Assembly: GCA_025934355.1 (NCBI GenBank)
Contig: JAICYF010000008.1
Span: 1 to 33,859 of the forward strand
Source: Acidothermaceae bacterium
Lineage (GTDB): Bacteria > Actinomycetota > Actinomycetes > Acidothermales > Acidothermaceae
Direction of reading: 5' to 3'
Length of the DNA stretch: 33,859 nt
Shown here: piece after piece, positions 1 through 9,010 of the stretch
How positions within the stretch are numbered: the stretch's first letter is position 1
Layout of the letters: the number at the start of each line of letters is the position of its first letter
Made by a program: the position numbers and the translations under genes
The notes under the pieces: model-generated
Seen by the model: the letters and a program-made list of their open reading frames with translations, nothing else
What the model was told of the DNA's origin: nothing
The model's database searches: none

Positions 1-1
1 G

Positions 2-1366
2 AACGTGTCGAACGCGGCGAGAATTATCGCGCTGCTCGCGTTGCTCGCCTCCGTTTCGTGGTGGCTGTTGCTGTTACCCGTCTGCGCGGCTCCGCCGCTG
101 CTCGCCGACCGCTGGGCGAAGCGGATAACCAAGCGCGCGGAGAATGACGTCAGTCATCAGGCGCGGCTTGCCAGCATGCTGTTCGCGCTGGCGTCCGACG
201 CCGGTTCGGCGGCCGAGATCCGCTCGTATGGGCTGGCCGAACCCATCGCCCGACAGCACGCCGAGCTGGCCGCGCAGATCAATCGGCGCAGCTATCGCGA
301 GGCCGCGCAGGTGCTAGCCGTGCAGGGCGTCGGATGGCTGCTGTACGCGGGCGCGCTGATGGGTGCCGTCGCGTTCGTCGTCGTGCGCGCGACCGACGGC
401 GCGATGTCGCTGGGCACGGTGCTGATGGCCGTCTCGCTGATCCGACGATCGCGTAGTCAGTTGTCATCGGCCGCGCAGGGGTCTGGCGCGCTGGTCAGCA
501 CCCTCGCCACCGCCGACCGCCTTTTCTGGCTTCGCGACCACGCCGCGGAACAGCTGGCGACCGCGGGCACAATGACGCCGCCGTCCCGTCTTGTTCGAGG
601 CATCACGCTTCGCGGCGTGACGTTCTCCTACCCGGGCGCCGACGCGCGAGTGCTGCACGAGCTCGACGCCGAACTTCCTGCTGGGTCAACGGTCGCGATA
701 GTCGGCGAGAACGGTTCCGGCAAGACGACATTGGTGAAGTTGTTGCTCGGCATGTACCGCCCAACCGAAGGCGCCATCTTCGTTGATGACACCCCTTTGA
801 ACTCGCTTGATCCGGTGGCATGGCGCACGCGTTGCACCTCTGCGTTCCAGGACTTCTCGCGATTCCACCTTCAAGCCGTCGAGTCGGTCGGTGTCGCTGA
901 GGTCGAACGGATGGACGACGAACCGGCTGCGATGGCGGCTTTGGCGCGGGCCGGTGCGGCCGACCTTGTCGACGCGCTCCCCTCGGGCCTGGCAACCGAG
1001 GTCGGCAACCGTTTCACCGGCGGCCATGAATTGTCCGGCGGGCAATGGCAGAAGCTCGCGCTGGGTCGCGCGATGCGCCGCAACGACCCACTGCTCGTCG
1101 TCCTTGACGAACCGACGGCGAGTCTGGACGCCCAGGCGGAGCACGCGCTATTTGAAAGCTATGCCGAAGCGGCGGCTGACGCGGCTGCCGAAACCGGCGC
1201 CATCACCGTCTTGGTGTCGCACCGGTTCGCCACCGTCTCCATGGCCGACCTCATCTTGTACGTCGAAGACGGCCGGGCGGTGGAGGCGGGGTCGCACGAA
1301 GCTCTGCTCGCGTCCGGCGGTCGCTATGCCGAGCTTTTTGAACTGCAGGCGCGCGGCTACCGCTGA
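2..1366 (+). CDS. ABC transporter ATP-binding/permease fusion protein, 5'-truncated by window edge
   Basis: This is the C-terminal part of an exporter half-transporter. The reading frame is open to the left edge and about 453 residues are visible, against roughly 580-620 for the family, so the first membrane helices lie outside the window. Residues about 1-150 are hydrophobic helices of the exporter membrane domain. The nucleotide-binding domain follows, with Walker A GENGSGKT (about 234-241), signature LSGGQ (about 343), Walker B VVLDEP with the D-loop SLD (about 364-375) and the H-loop SHR (about 404). All catalytic residues are present, so it should be an active ATPase that drives export of an unknown substrate across the cytoplasmic membrane. 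The visible GTG near position 5 is probably an internal codon. The gene converges on accE and their 3' ends overlap by 10 bases. Substrate cannot be read from the sequence. Confidence 0.9.
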   Translation, partial: NVSNAARIIALLALLASVSWWLLLLPVCAAPPLLADRWAKRITKRAENDVSHQARLASMLFALASDAGSAAEIRSYGLAEPIARQHAELAAQINRRSYREAAQVLAVQGVGWLLYAGALMGAVAFVVVRATDGAMSLGTVLMAVSLIRRSRSQLSSAAQGSGALVSTLATADRLFWLRDHAAEQLATAGTMTPPSRLVRGITLRGVTFSYPGADARVLHELDAELPAGSTVAIVGENGSGKTTLVKLLLGMYRPTEGAIFVDDTPLNSLDPVAWRTRCTSAFQDFSRFHLQAVESVGVAEVERMDDEPAAMAALARAGAADLVDALPSGLATEVGNRFTGGHELSGGQWQKLALGRAMRRNDPLLVVLDEPTASLDAQAEHALFESYAEAAADAAAETGAITVLVSHRFATVSMADLILYVEDGRAVEAGSHEALLASGGRYAELFELQARGYR

Positions 1367-1584
1367 GTTCGGCCGAGCGCACGCCAACCGCCGGCTCTCG
1401 GGCCGGCTTTCCCAGGGGTGCCGTCGCCACCGATCGCGGTACGCCATTCCGATATCGCGAACCGTCGCGATGTCGTGTTCCGCGAACGCGCGGTTCGTCG
1501 GGCAGACACGATCGCGAGCGCGGCGACAACGGCGGCGAGTTCTTCGTCGTCCGGTGTTCCCCTCACCACCCGCAGCATTGTCAT
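1357..1584 (-). CDS. accE: Acyl-CoA carboxylase epsilon subunit (AccE-like)
   Basis: This is a small 75-residue protein beginning [18 protein letters not shown], the characteristic opening of actinobacterial acyl-CoA carboxylase epsilon subunits, which are short, poorly conserved proteins that stabilise the alpha/beta carboxylase complex. A Trp (SEW, about residue 47) and a second Trp near the C-terminus fit the family. Its ATG overlaps the TGA of accD in an ATGA junction, indicating translational coupling, and the accD-accE order is the one known from Streptomyces and mycobacteria. The start is fixed by that overlap. The same frame is open far upstream inside accD, but only this segment is real. 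It ends tail-to-tail with the ABC exporter gene, overlapping it by 10 bases. The call rests on the N-terminal motif and the context. Confidence 0.85.
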   Translation of the reverse strand: MTMLRVVRGTPDDEELAAVVAALAIVSARRTARSRNTTSRRFAISEWRTAIGGDGTPGKAGPRAGGWRALGRTQR

Positions 1585-3158
1585 AGCGGGATGTTGCCGT
1601 GCTTCTTCGGCGGCAGCGTGTCGCGCTTGTTCCGCAGCATCCGCAGCGCTTGAGTGACGGCCGCGCGAGTTTGGGATGGGGAGATCACCGAGTCGACGTA
1701 GCCGCGTTCGGCGGCGATGTACGGGTTGGCGAGGTGATCCTCGTACTCGGCGATGAACGACTCGCGCGCCGCTGCCGGATCCTGCGCGTCGGCCAACTCC
1801 TTGCGATACAGGATGTTCACCGCGCCCGCCGCGCCCATGACCGCGATTTGCGCCGTCGGCCAGGCCAGGTTGACGTCGGCGCGCAGATGCTTGCTGCCCA
1901 TCACGTCGTAAGCGCCGCCGTAGGCCTTGCGCATGATCACGGTCACTTTCGGCACGGTCGCCTCGGCGTAGGCGAATAGCAGTTTGGCGCCACGGCGGAT
2001 GATGCCGTTCCACTCCTGGTCGGTGCCGGGGAGGAATCCGGGCACGTCGACGAAAGTGAGTATGGGCACGTTGAACGCGTCGCACGTGCGCACGAAGCGG
2101 GCCGCCTTTTCCGACGCATTGATGTCGAGGCAGCCGGCGAAGTGCATCGGCTGGTTGGCGACCACGCCGACGGACCGACCTTCCACCCGGCCAAATCCGC
2201 ACACGATGTTCGGCGCGAACAACTCTTGGGTCTCAACGAAATCCGCCTCGTCGAGCACCGCTTCGATGACCTGGTGCACGTCGTAGGGCTGGTTCGCCGA
2301 ATCCGGCACCAGGGTGTCAAGCGCGATGTCGTCGTCGGTTGGCTCGAGATCGGCGAGACTTTCGAACGTCGGTGGGTCTTCGGCGTTGTTCGAGGGCAAG
2401 AACGACAGCAGCTGCCGGACGAACTCAATCGCGTCGGCTTCGTCGGCGGCGAGGTAGTGCGCGTTGCCGGAGCGGGTGTTGTGCGTGCGCGCGCCACCCA
2501 GTTCTTCGAAGCCGACCTCCTCGCCCGTGACCGTCTTGATGACGTCGGGGCCGGTGATGAACATGTGCGAGGTGCCCTCGACCATCACGGTGAAATCGGT
2601 GATGGCAGGGGAGTAGACCGCGCCGCCCGCGCACGGGCCCATGACCAGCGAGATTTGCGGCACCACCCCTGACGCGATCGTGTTGCGATAGAAAATCTCA
2701 CCGTAAAGACCGAGCGCCACGACGCCTTCTTGAATGCGCGCTCCACCAGAGTCGTTGATGCCGATGATCGGGCAGCCGACCTTGAGCGCGAGGTCCATGA
2801 CCTTGAGGATCTTTTCCCCGAACACCTCGCCGAGGCTGCCGCCGAAAACCGTGAAGTCTTGTGAGAACACACAGACCTGCCGACCGTCGATCGTGCCGTA
2901 GCCGGTCACCACGCCGTCGCCGTACGGCCGGTTCGAAGGCATGTCGAAGGACGATGAACGGTGCCGCGCCAACGCGTCGAGTTCGACGAAGGAGCCGAGG
3001 TCGAGCAACGCGTTGATGCGTTCGCGGGCGGTCTGCTTGCCCTTCGCGTGTTGGCGCTCGACCGCGCGAGCCGATCCGGCGTGCACGGCCTCGTCGTTGC
3101 GGGCGCGCAGATCGGCGAGTTTCTCAGCGGTCGAGTGGACGGGCTGCTCGGCGCTCAT
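1581..3158 (-). CDS. accD: Acyl-CoA (propionyl-CoA) carboxylase beta subunit, carboxyltransferase
   Basis: This 525-residue carboxyltransferase transfers CO2 from carboxybiotin to acetyl- or propionyl-CoA, giving malonyl- or methylmalonyl-CoA for fatty acid and polyketide synthesis. The N-terminal half carries the family segments [39 protein letters not shown] and the acyl-CoA oxyanion-hole type motif GGARIQEGV. The C-terminal half holds [14 protein letters not shown] and the [10 protein letters not shown] segment that binds biotin. Length and order match actinobacterial AccD5/PccB. The ATG start gives a normal N-terminus and lies 7 bases downstream of a TACTGT hexamer. The gene diverges from ppc across only 23 bases and is coupled to accE downstream. 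The biotin carboxylase/carrier alpha subunit is not in the window. Propionyl versus acetyl preference cannot be settled by eye. Confidence 0.95.
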   Translation of the reverse strand: MSAEQPVHSTAEKLADLRARNDEAVHAGSARAVERQHAKGKQTARERINALLDLGSFVELDALARHRSSSFDMPSNRPYGDGVVTGYGTIDGRQVCVFSQDFTVFGGSLGEVFGEKILKVMDLALKVGCPIIGINDSGGARIQEGVVALGLYGEIFYRNTIASGVVPQISLVMGPCAGGAVYSPAITDFTVMVEGTSHMFITGPDVIKTVTGEEVGFEELGGARTHNTRSGNAHYLAADEADAIEFVRQLLSFLPSNNAEDPPTFESLADLEPTDDDIALDTLVPDSANQPYDVHQVIEAVLDEADFVETQELFAPNIVCGFGRVEGRSVGVVANQPMHFAGCLDINASEKAARFVRTCDAFNVPILTFVDVPGFLPGTDQEWNGIIRRGAKLLFAYAEATVPKVTVIMRKAYGGAYDVMGSKHLRADVNLAWPTAQIAVMGAAGAVNILYRKELADAQDPAAARESFIAEYEDHLANPYIAAERGYVDSVISPSQTRAAVTQALRMLRNKRDTLPPKKHGNIPL

Positions 3159-3165
3159 GGCGCTG

Positions 3166-3175
3166 ACAGTACGCT
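3166..3175. promoter_or_regulatory. Overlapping divergent -10 elements for accD and ppc
   Basis: The 23-base gap between the divergent accD and ppc starts holds TACTGT on the minus strand (3171 to 3166), 7 bases before the accD ATG, and TACGCT on the plus strand (3170-3175), 6 bases before the ppc GTG. Both fit the actinobacterial TANNNT -10 consensus at the spacing expected for leaderless mRNAs. The two hexamers overlap by two bases, so the promoters should be mutually exclusive for RNA polymerase. No convincing -35 elements were seen. Confidence 0.5.
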
Positions 3176-3181
3176 GTCGGC

Positions 3182-5842
3182 GTGTCTGGGGCTGGAACCG
3201 CCGAGAGCGACGCGAGCCGCGAGCAACACGCGCCTCGCGAGCGGGCTCGGCTTGAGATGCCGGAATTGCTGCGGCGCGACGTCCGGTTGCTCGGCGACCT
3301 GCTTGGGCAGGTGCTGCGCGAGTACGGCGGCCCGGACTTGCTCGCCGATGTCGAGAAGCTGCGCCGCGCGGTCATCGCGGCCCGCACCGGCGTCGGCGAG
3401 AGCGAGGCTGTCGTCGAGCTCATCAGCCAGTGGCCGCTCGAGCGCGCCGAGGACGTCGCCCGGGCATTCACCGTCTACTTCCACTTGGCGAATCTCGCGG
3501 AGGAACACCACCGGGTGCGCGTGCTCCGATCGAGAGACTCGGGCAGCGGCCGGGCGGGCGACTCACTCGAGTCGTCCGTCGAGGAGGTCCGCCGGCTGCA
3601 CGGCGACGATCACCTCGCCGAACTCATTGCGGGCTTGACCCTTCATCCGGTGTTGACGGCCCACCCGACCGAGGCGCGACGCCGTGCCGTGGTCACCGCG
3701 ATCTCCCGCGTCGGCGAGCAGCTCGATCGGTTCGACGACCCAAGGGGAGGCGCGGCCGAGCGCGCCGACGCGCGACGGCGGATGCTTGAGGAAATCGACA
3801 TTCTTTGGCGCACCGCGCATCTGCGGTCGAGCGCCGTCGACCCGCTCGATGAAGTGCGCACCGCGATGGCGGTCTTCGACGAGACGCTGTTCCGCGTCGT
3901 CCCAGCCTTGTATCGAAGCCTCGATCACCTGCTGGTGGGTGAGCAGTCCGGAGACCGACCGCCAAAGGCGCCGGCGTTTATGCGACTCGGCAGCTGGGTC
4001 GGCGGCGACCGCGACGGCAACCCGACCGTCACGTCGTCCGTGACTAAAGAGGCGTTGGCCACTCAGGCGGCGCACGTGCTCATCGCGCTTGAACGGACCG
4101 CAAACCGCATCGGTCGCACGTTGACCGCGCAGCAGTCGACGACTCCCGCCAGTGCTGAGCTCGCCAAGGCGCTCGACGAGGCGGTGCCTGACCATCGCGC
4201 GCTGATTGAGGAGTTGACGTTGCGGGCGCCAGGGGAGCCGCATCGGGTGTACGTGCTGTATGCCGCGGCTCGCATTCGGGCTCGTCGGCTTCGCCAGCCC
4301 GGTGGCTACCGGCGGCCGCATGAGCTCGTGGCTGATTTGCGACTGGTTCAAGAATCCCTTGCCCAAGCTGGCGCGAAGCGGTTGGCCTACGGCGAGTTGC
4401 AGCACCTGATCTGGCAGGTCGAGACGTTTGGCTTCCACCTCGCCGAGTTAGAAGTGCGGCAGCACAGCGGCGTCCATGCCACCGCGTTAAGGGAGGCGCG
4501 GGCTGGCGGTGAGTTGTCGCCGATGACCGCCGAGGTGTTAGAGACCATCCGCGCGATCGCGTGGCTGCAAGACGAATACGGCGTCGACGCATGCCGGCGC
4601 TATGTCATCAGTTTCACCCGCACCGCCGAAGACATCGCCGCCGTTTACGAACTGGCTGAACTTGCGACTGCCGGCTCGCCGCCGGTGCTCGATGTTGTCC
4701 CGTTGTTCGAAACACAAGACGACCTCAACAACTCGGTGTCGGTGCTCGACGAGGCGCTGCAGTCGCCTTCGGTGCGAGCGAGATTGGCGGCCAACGGTCG
4801 GCGGCTCGAGGTCATGCTCGGTTATTCCGACTCCGCTAAGGACGTCGGCCCGGTCTCGGCCACCCTCGCCCTTTACGACGCGCAAGCGGCGCTTGCCCAA
4901 TGGGCCCGGCGAAACGACGTTGTGCTCACGCTCTTTCACGGTCGGGGCGGCGCGGTCGGCCGCGGCGGCGGGCCGGCCAACCGCGCGGTCTTGTCGCAGG
5001 CGCCGGGGTCGATCGACGGCCGCTTCAAAGTCACCGAGCAGGGCGAGGTGATCTTCGCTCGCTACGGTCACCCGGTCATCGCGCAACGGCATCTCGACCA
5101 AGTCGCCGGCGCGGTGTTGTTCGCCTCGACGCCGGCGGTGGAGGAGCGTGGCGTCGAAGTCGCCGCGCGTCACCGCGGCACTTTCGACCGGGTGAGTGAC
5201 GCCGCCCGCGTCGCTTACCGCTCGTTGGTTGAGACCGAAGGCTTTGCCGAGTTTTTCGCCGCGGTCAGTCCGTTGCCGGAGATCGGTTCGCTGCGCATCG
5301 GTTCGCGTCCGGCGCGCCGCTCGTCCGGCGGCGGTCTTGCCGATTTGCGCGCCATCCCTTGGGTTTTCGCCTGGTCACAGACCCGCGCCACGTTGCCCGG
5401 CTGGTTCGGTCTGGGCAGCGGCTTGGCCGCGGTCGGTGACCTCGACATGTTGCGAGCGGCGTACGAGGAATGGCCGCTGTTCACCGCGATGCTCGACAAC
5501 GTCGAGATGTCGCTGGCCAAGGCCGACCGCGACATCGCTCAGCGCCATCTCGCACTCGGCGGCCGGCCCGACCTGGCAGATGCGATTCTCACCGAGTTCG
5601 ATCTCACGACCTCGTGGCTGTTGCGAGTGCTGCGACAGGACCGACTGCTTGAGTCGCACCGCGTGTTGGGCCGCGCTGTCGAGTTGCGAAACCCGTACGT
5701 CGACGCGTTGTCGCACCTGCAGTTGCGCGCCTTGCAACGATTGCGGGCCGGCGTCTCCGATGACCATGAGCGCGAGCGCACTCAGCGGCTCTTGCTGCTG
5801 ACCATCAACGGCGTTGCCGCCGGGCTGCAAAACACCGGCTGA
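3182..5842 (+). CDS. ppc: Phosphoenolpyruvate carboxylase
   Basis: This 886-residue enzyme catalyses PEP + bicarbonate to oxaloacetate + phosphate, the anaplerotic feed of the citric acid cycle. Visible hallmarks are [11 protein letters not shown] with the catalytic His near residue 160, the [12 protein letters not shown] segment, the glycine-rich loop [14 protein letters not shown] near residue 584 that holds the essential His/Arg, and [10 protein letters not shown] near the C-terminal third. It ends in NTG, like the conserved C-terminal Gly of the family. The GTG start directly follows a -10-like hexamer. An ATG at 3257 would also leave the core intact, so the exact start is uncertain. It diverges from accD and is followed after one base by birA, suggesting co-transcription of two carboxylation-related genes. 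Confidence 0.96.
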   Translation: MSGAGTAESDASREQHAPRERARLEMPELLRRDVRLLGDLLGQVLREYGGPDLLADVEKLRRAVIAARTGVGESEAVVELISQWPLERAEDVARAFTVYFHLANLAEEHHRVRVLRSRDSGSGRAGDSLESSVEEVRRLHGDDHLAELIAGLTLHPVLTAHPTEARRRAVVTAISRVGEQLDRFDDPRGGAAERADARRRMLEEIDILWRTAHLRSSAVDPLDEVRTAMAVFDETLFRVVPALYRSLDHLLVGEQSGDRPPKAPAFMRLGSWVGGDRDGNPTVTSSVTKEALATQAAHVLIALERTANRIGRTLTAQQSTTPASAELAKALDEAVPDHRALIEELTLRAPGEPHRVYVLYAAARIRARRLRQPGGYRRPHELVADLRLVQESLAQAGAKRLAYGELQHLIWQVETFGFHLAELEVRQHSGVHATALREARAGGELSPMTAEVLETIRAIAWLQDEYGVDACRRYVISFTRTAEDIAAVYELAELATAGSPPVLDVVPLFETQDDLNNSVSVLDEALQSPSVRARLAANGRRLEVMLGYSDSAKDVGPVSATLALYDAQAALAQWARRNDVVLTLFHGRGGAVGRGGGPANRAVLSQAPGSIDGRFKVTEQGEVIFARYGHPVIAQRHLDQVAGAVLFASTPAVEERGVEVAARHRGTFDRVSDAARVAYRSLVETEGFAEFFAAVSPLPEIGSLRIGSRPARRSSGGGLADLRAIPWVFAWSQTRATLPGWFGLGSGLAAVGDLDMLRAAYEEWPLFTAMLDNVEMSLAKADRDIAQRHLALGGRPDLADAILTEFDLTTSWLLRVLRQDRLLESHRVLGRAVELRNPYVDALSHLQLRALQRLRAGVSDDHERERTQRLLLLTINGVAAGLQNTG

Positions 5843-5843
5843 C

Positions 5844-6671
5844 ATGGCCTCGCGTTGGAGCGACCTCGACCGCCCGCCGCTCGACCAACGTGCGTTAAGC
5901 CGTGCGTTCGCGCACGACGCGCTGTGGCGCGAGATCCGCGTCGTCGAGGCCACCGGTTCCACCAATTCGGACGTCGCCGCGCTGGCGCGCGCAAACACCC
6001 CCGAGGGCGTCGTGCTGGTGGCGGAGCATCAGACCGCTGGGCGCGGTCGCCTCGAGCGGCAGTGGGTGGCGCCGCCGCGATCTGGTCTGAGCTTCTCGAT
6101 GCTGTTGCGCCCGGCTGTGGAGTTGAGTGTCTGGTCACTGCTTCCGTTGCTGGCTGGTGTCGGCGTCGCCCTCGGTGTCGCGCGGGTGTGCGAACTTGCC
6201 GTGGCATTGAAATGGCCGAACGACGTGCTCGTCGGTGATCGCAAGCTCGCGGGGATTTTGTGCGAGCGAGTGGAGTCGAGCGCACCGGACCAGCGCCCCG
6301 CCGCAATCGTCGGAGTTGGCCTCAACGTCACGCTTCGCGACGAGGAATTGCCTGTTCCCACGGCAATCTCCCTTGCATTGGCGAATGCGTCGACGACGGA
6401 TCGCGACACCGTCTTGCGCTCGGTGCTGCGCGAGGTCGCGAAGCAGTACGCCAACTGGGTCGAACATGAGGGTGATGGCGCCGCGGTGCTGCCCGCGTAT
6501 CGCGAACTGTGCGCGACGCTGGGCAGCCGGGTGCGGGCCGATCTGCCAGATGGTCACGTCGTCGAAGGTGTGGCGGTCGACGTGCGCGCGGACGGCGCGT
6601 TGATCATCGACGGCGCCAACGGACGCCAGCCGGTCGGCGCGGGCGACGTCGTCCATCTGCGGCCGGTCTGA
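5844..6671 (+). CDS. birA: Biotin--[acetyl-CoA-carboxylase] ligase
   Basis: This 275-residue ligase activates biotin to biotinyl-AMP and attaches it to the carrier lysine of biotin carboxylases. Family motifs appear in order: STNSDV (about 30), the biotinyl-AMP binding loop GRGRLERQW (about 67-75), KWPNDVLVGDRKLAGIL (about 123-139) and VGVGLNV (about 157), with an SH3-like C-terminal domain. There is no N-terminal winged-helix domain, so it is the monofunctional type that should not act as a repressor. The ATG lies one base after the ppc stop; an upstream in-frame ATG inside ppc is less likely. Its placement near accD-accE matches a common actinobacterial arrangement, except that ppc sits between them here. 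Confidence 0.95.
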   Translation: MASRWSDLDRPPLDQRALSRAFAHDALWREIRVVEATGSTNSDVAALARANTPEGVVLVAEHQTAGRGRLERQWVAPPRSGLSFSMLLRPAVELSVWSLLPLLAGVGVALGVARVCELAVALKWPNDVLVGDRKLAGILCERVESSAPDQRPAAIVGVGLNVTLRDEELPVPTAISLALANASTTDRDTVLRSVLREVAKQYANWVEHEGDGAAVLPAYRELCATLGSRVRADLPDGHVVEGVAVDVRADGALIIDGANGRQPVGAGDVVHLRPV

Positions 6672-6691
6672 TTAATCAGCGGAAACCCGCT
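6669..6691. other. Palindrome and short hairpin after birA
   Basis: The birA stop codon is embedded in a perfect 10-base palindrome, TGATTAATCA (6669-6678). It is followed directly by a hairpin of arms AGCGG and CCGCT with a 4-base loop (6678-6691). No T-run follows, so a terminator is doubtful. It could be an operator for the downstream ABC pair or chance. Confidence 0.25.
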
Positions 6692-6716
6692 CGGCGTCGT
6701 GCGAAGCTAGCTCCTC

Positions 6717-7517
6717 GTGAACTCAGCGGATTTCGTGCTGCGCGCCCGGCAGCTAGTCAAGGACTACCGGCGCGGCCGCGCGGTTGACGGCGTCGATCTT
6801 GAGATCAAAGCGGGCGAGCGAGTGGGCTTGCTCGGCCCGAACGGCGCCGGCAAGACGACGACTTTGCTCATGTGTTTGGGAGTCGTGCGGCCCAACGGCG
6901 GCAGCGTTGAAATCTTGGGTCATCCCATGCCCCGCGGCCGCTACGCGGCGATGGAACGGGTGGGCTTTGTCGCGGGCTACCTGCCGTTGCCCGAGCGGAT
7001 GAAGGTTGACGAGTACCTCGTGATGTTCGCGCGACTGTACGGTCTGCGAAATCCGCGGGCGGTGGCGCAGCACGGGCTTGAGCGGTTTGGTGTGGCGCAC
7101 CTTTCGCGGGCGATGGGCACCGAGTTGTCGAGCGGGCAGAAAACTTTGATCGGCGTGGTGAAGGCGTCGCTGCATCGGCCGCGGTTGATGGTGCTCGACG
7201 AGCCGACCGCCTCCCTCGACCCGGAGGTCGCGTTACGCGTTCGCACCGGTCTGCGCGAGCTCAGCGAGTCCGACGGCACCGCCCTGTTGGTCACTAGTCA
7301 CAACATGGTCGAGGTCGAGCGGCTGTGCGACCGGGTGGTGTTCTTAAGTGCCGGTCGGGTCGTCGCCGACGGGCGAGCAGACGAGATCGCGCAACAGTTT
7401 GGCCGCGAGGACCTCGAGGGCGTCTTCTTGCACCTCGCCGAGGTGCGCGACGCAGCCCGAGACGCGTCCCGCGACGCGGCCCGTGACGTCGACCGGCTGG
7501 CGACGGAGGCGTCATGA
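6717..7517 (+). CDS. ABC-2 type transporter ATP-binding protein
   Basis: This 266-residue ATPase powers a drug, lipid or polysaccharide type exporter together with the permease encoded next. Walker A GPNGAGKTT is at residues 40-48, the signature is LSSGQ (about 139), Walker B is LMVLDEPTASLDP (about 158-170) and the H-loop is SHNM (about 188). The C-terminal tail after residue 240 is unusual: it contains four in-frame tetrapeptides, RDAA, RDAS, RDAA and RDVD, from a 12-base tandem repeat. The GTG start gives a normal family N-terminus. It overlaps the permease gene by 4 bases (ATGA), so the two subunits are translationally coupled. Substrate is unknown. Confidence 0.93.
   Translation: MNSADFVLRARQLVKDYRRGRAVDGVDLEIKAGERVGLLGPNGAGKTTTLLMCLGVVRPNGGSVEILGHPMPRGRYAAMERVGFVAGYLPLPERMKVDEYLVMFARLYGLRNPRAVAQHGLERFGVAHLSRAMGTELSSGQKTLIGVVKASLHRPRLMVLDEPTASLDPEVALRVRTGLRELSESDGTALLVTSHNMVEVERLCDRVVFLSAGRVVADGRADEIAQQFGREDLEGVFLHLAEVRDAARDASRDAARDVDRLATEAS
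7446..7493 (+). repeat. 12-bp tandem repeat, four imperfect units, in-frame
   Basis: Four consecutive 12-base units of the form CGNGACGCNNCC (7446-7457, 7458-7469, 7470-7481, 7482-7493) encode RDAA, RDAS, RDAA and RDVD in the C-terminal tail of the ABC ATPase. The last unit is the most diverged. Confidence 0.8.
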
Positions 7518-8332
7518 CCGAACTCACCTACACCGGCGTCCCTGCAAGCGTTTTGCGAATAGCGGCGATCGCGACGCGGCACGCCTACGTCTTGAAGCGC
7601 AGCCCGCATCGGCTCTTCGACGTCGTGATGTGGCCGGTGGTCGACACCATGCTGTTCGGCTCGATCGGTGTGTTCGCCTCCCGCAGCGCCCACGGAGCCG
7701 CCCAGGTGCCGCTGTATTTGCTGGCTGGCATCGTGCTGTGGCACGTCGTTTACCAGGCGCAGATCGCCTTATCGACCGGCTTTCTCGAGGAGACGTGGTC
7801 GCGCAACCTGCTCAACTTGTTCACCACGCCGACCCGTGAGTGGGAGTACATGGCGGGCGTGGCGTTGTTTGGCCTGGTCAAGCTGGCCGTCGGGGTCGGC
7901 GCCGTCGCGGTCATCGCGTGGACGGTGTACTCCTTCCAGATCACCAGCCTCGGTTTCGGGTTGCTCCCCGTCGTGGTGTTGCTGATGGCGATCGGAATGG
8001 CGATCTCGCTGTTCGTGATCGGGCTGGTGCTGCGATTCGGCAGCGGCGCCGAGGCGTTGGCGTGGGGAATCCTCTTCGGCATCATGCCGATCTCCGGCGT
8101 GTTCTACCCGGTGAGCGCGCTGCCCTGGTTGATCCGGCCGCTCGCGCGAATCCTGCCGACGACGCACACATTCGTCGTCGGTCAGACCCTGGCTCGCGGT
8201 GAGCCAATGCCGTGGGGGGAGTTAGGCATCGCGCTCGGCACGACGGCGGTTCTCGTCGTCCTGGCCTTTGGCTACGCGTCGTGGATGTTGCGGGTGTTTC
8301 GCGAGCGCGGCTACGTCACTCGGTACTCCTGA
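7514..8332 (+). CDS. ABC-2 type transporter permease
   Basis: This 272-residue integral membrane protein has about six hydrophobic segments. The first lies near residues 40-60 after a basic N-terminal region, there are strong helices around 105-130, 145-180 and 195-220, and a final helix near 245-262 is followed by the basic tail FRERGYVTRYS. The segment GIMPISGVFYPVSALPW is typical of the ABC-2 membrane domain (Nod factor/DrrB-like). It should form the transmembrane channel for the ATPase encoded immediately upstream, with which its ATG overlaps in ATGA. No substrate can be assigned. Confidence 0.9.
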   Translation: MTELTYTGVPASVLRIAAIATRHAYVLKRSPHRLFDVVMWPVVDTMLFGSIGVFASRSAHGAAQVPLYLLAGIVLWHVVYQAQIALSTGFLEETWSRNLLNLFTTPTREWEYMAGVALFGLVKLAVGVGAVAVIAWTVYSFQITSLGFGLLPVVVLLMAIGMAISLFVIGLVLRFGSGAEALAWGILFGIMPISGVFYPVSALPWLIRPLARILPTTHTFVVGQTLARGEPMPWGELGIALGTTAVLVVLAFGYASWMLRVFRERGYVTRYS

Positions 8333-8428
8333 TCCGGCGACGTTCCCGGCGGGCCCTGATCCACAACAAGTGGGATGATCATCGGCGAGTTGGCCTTTGC
8401 CGGCGCGTTGCCGTGCCACCATTTGCGC

Positions 8429-8959
8429 ATGAGCATGTCGATGAACGACGACGAGAAAATCGTCCTCGACCTGCACCCGCATTGGAGCCAGCTCGTCGTG
8501 CCGGCGGTGGTGCTTGTCGTGGTCTGTGGGCTTGCCGGTTACGGCATCGCGGCCGCCCCGCACGGCAGCGCCCACCAAATCGTGCAGTGGGTCATCATCG
8601 GCGTCGCCGTCGTGCTCCTTGTGTGGTTCACGGTTTGGCCGTATCTGCGTTGGGTCACCACGCGCTACGTGCTCACCACCGACCGGCTGATCCTGCGCAC
8701 CGGCATCGTCGCCCGGCATGGACGTGACGTCCCCCTCAACCGGGTCAACGACGTGTCGTTCTCGGAAAACCTGCTCGAGCGCATGCTGCGAAGCGGAACG
8801 CTGGTCATCGAGTCGGCCGGTGAGCGCGGCCAGATCACGTTGGCCAACGTTCCTCATGTCGAGCACGTCCAACGCGAGTTGTATCGCATGGTCGAAGACA
8901 ACCAGCGGCGGCACGCGTCGTTCGGCACGAACGTGACAGCCACCGACGACGAGCAGTAG
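8429..8959 (+). CDS. PH domain-containing membrane protein (bacterial PH / DUF304 type)
   Basis: This 176-residue protein has two N-terminal membrane helices (about residues 22-48 and 58-80). A bacterial PH-like domain follows, starting at RWVTTRYVLTTDRLILRTGI, with the segment DVPLNRVNDVSF and a repeated beta-strand pattern typical of DUF304/YdbS-like proteins. Three in-frame ATGs occur at 8429, 8435 and 8441. The first was chosen because the frame upstream reads unlike protein, though 8441 is possible. Function of the family is unknown, and a role at the membrane is inferred from the helices. It follows the ABC pair after about 96 bases. The same kind of protein is often found near the accD/birA cluster in actinobacteria. 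Confidence 0.85.
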   Translation: MSMSMNDDEKIVLDLHPHWSQLVVPAVVLVVVCGLAGYGIAAAPHGSAHQIVQWVIIGVAVVLLVWFTVWPYLRWVTTRYVLTTDRLILRTGIVARHGRDVPLNRVNDVSFSENLLERMLRSGTLVIESAGERGQITLANVPHVEHVQRELYRMVEDNQRRHASFGTNVTATDDEQ

Positions 8960-8997
8960 CCCCCGCCGCGGTGATCATCGGACGGCGCGCGGCGGCG

Positions 8998-9003
8998 TAG
9001 TCT
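8998..9003 (+). promoter_or_regulatory. Leaderless -10 element for enoyl-CoA hydratase gene
   Basis: TAGTCT lies 7 bases before the ATG at 9011. It fits TANNNT at the spacing that would start transcription at or near the start codon. No Shine-Dalgarno or clear -35 is visible. Confidence 0.45.
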
Positions 9004-9010
9004 CGCCGTT

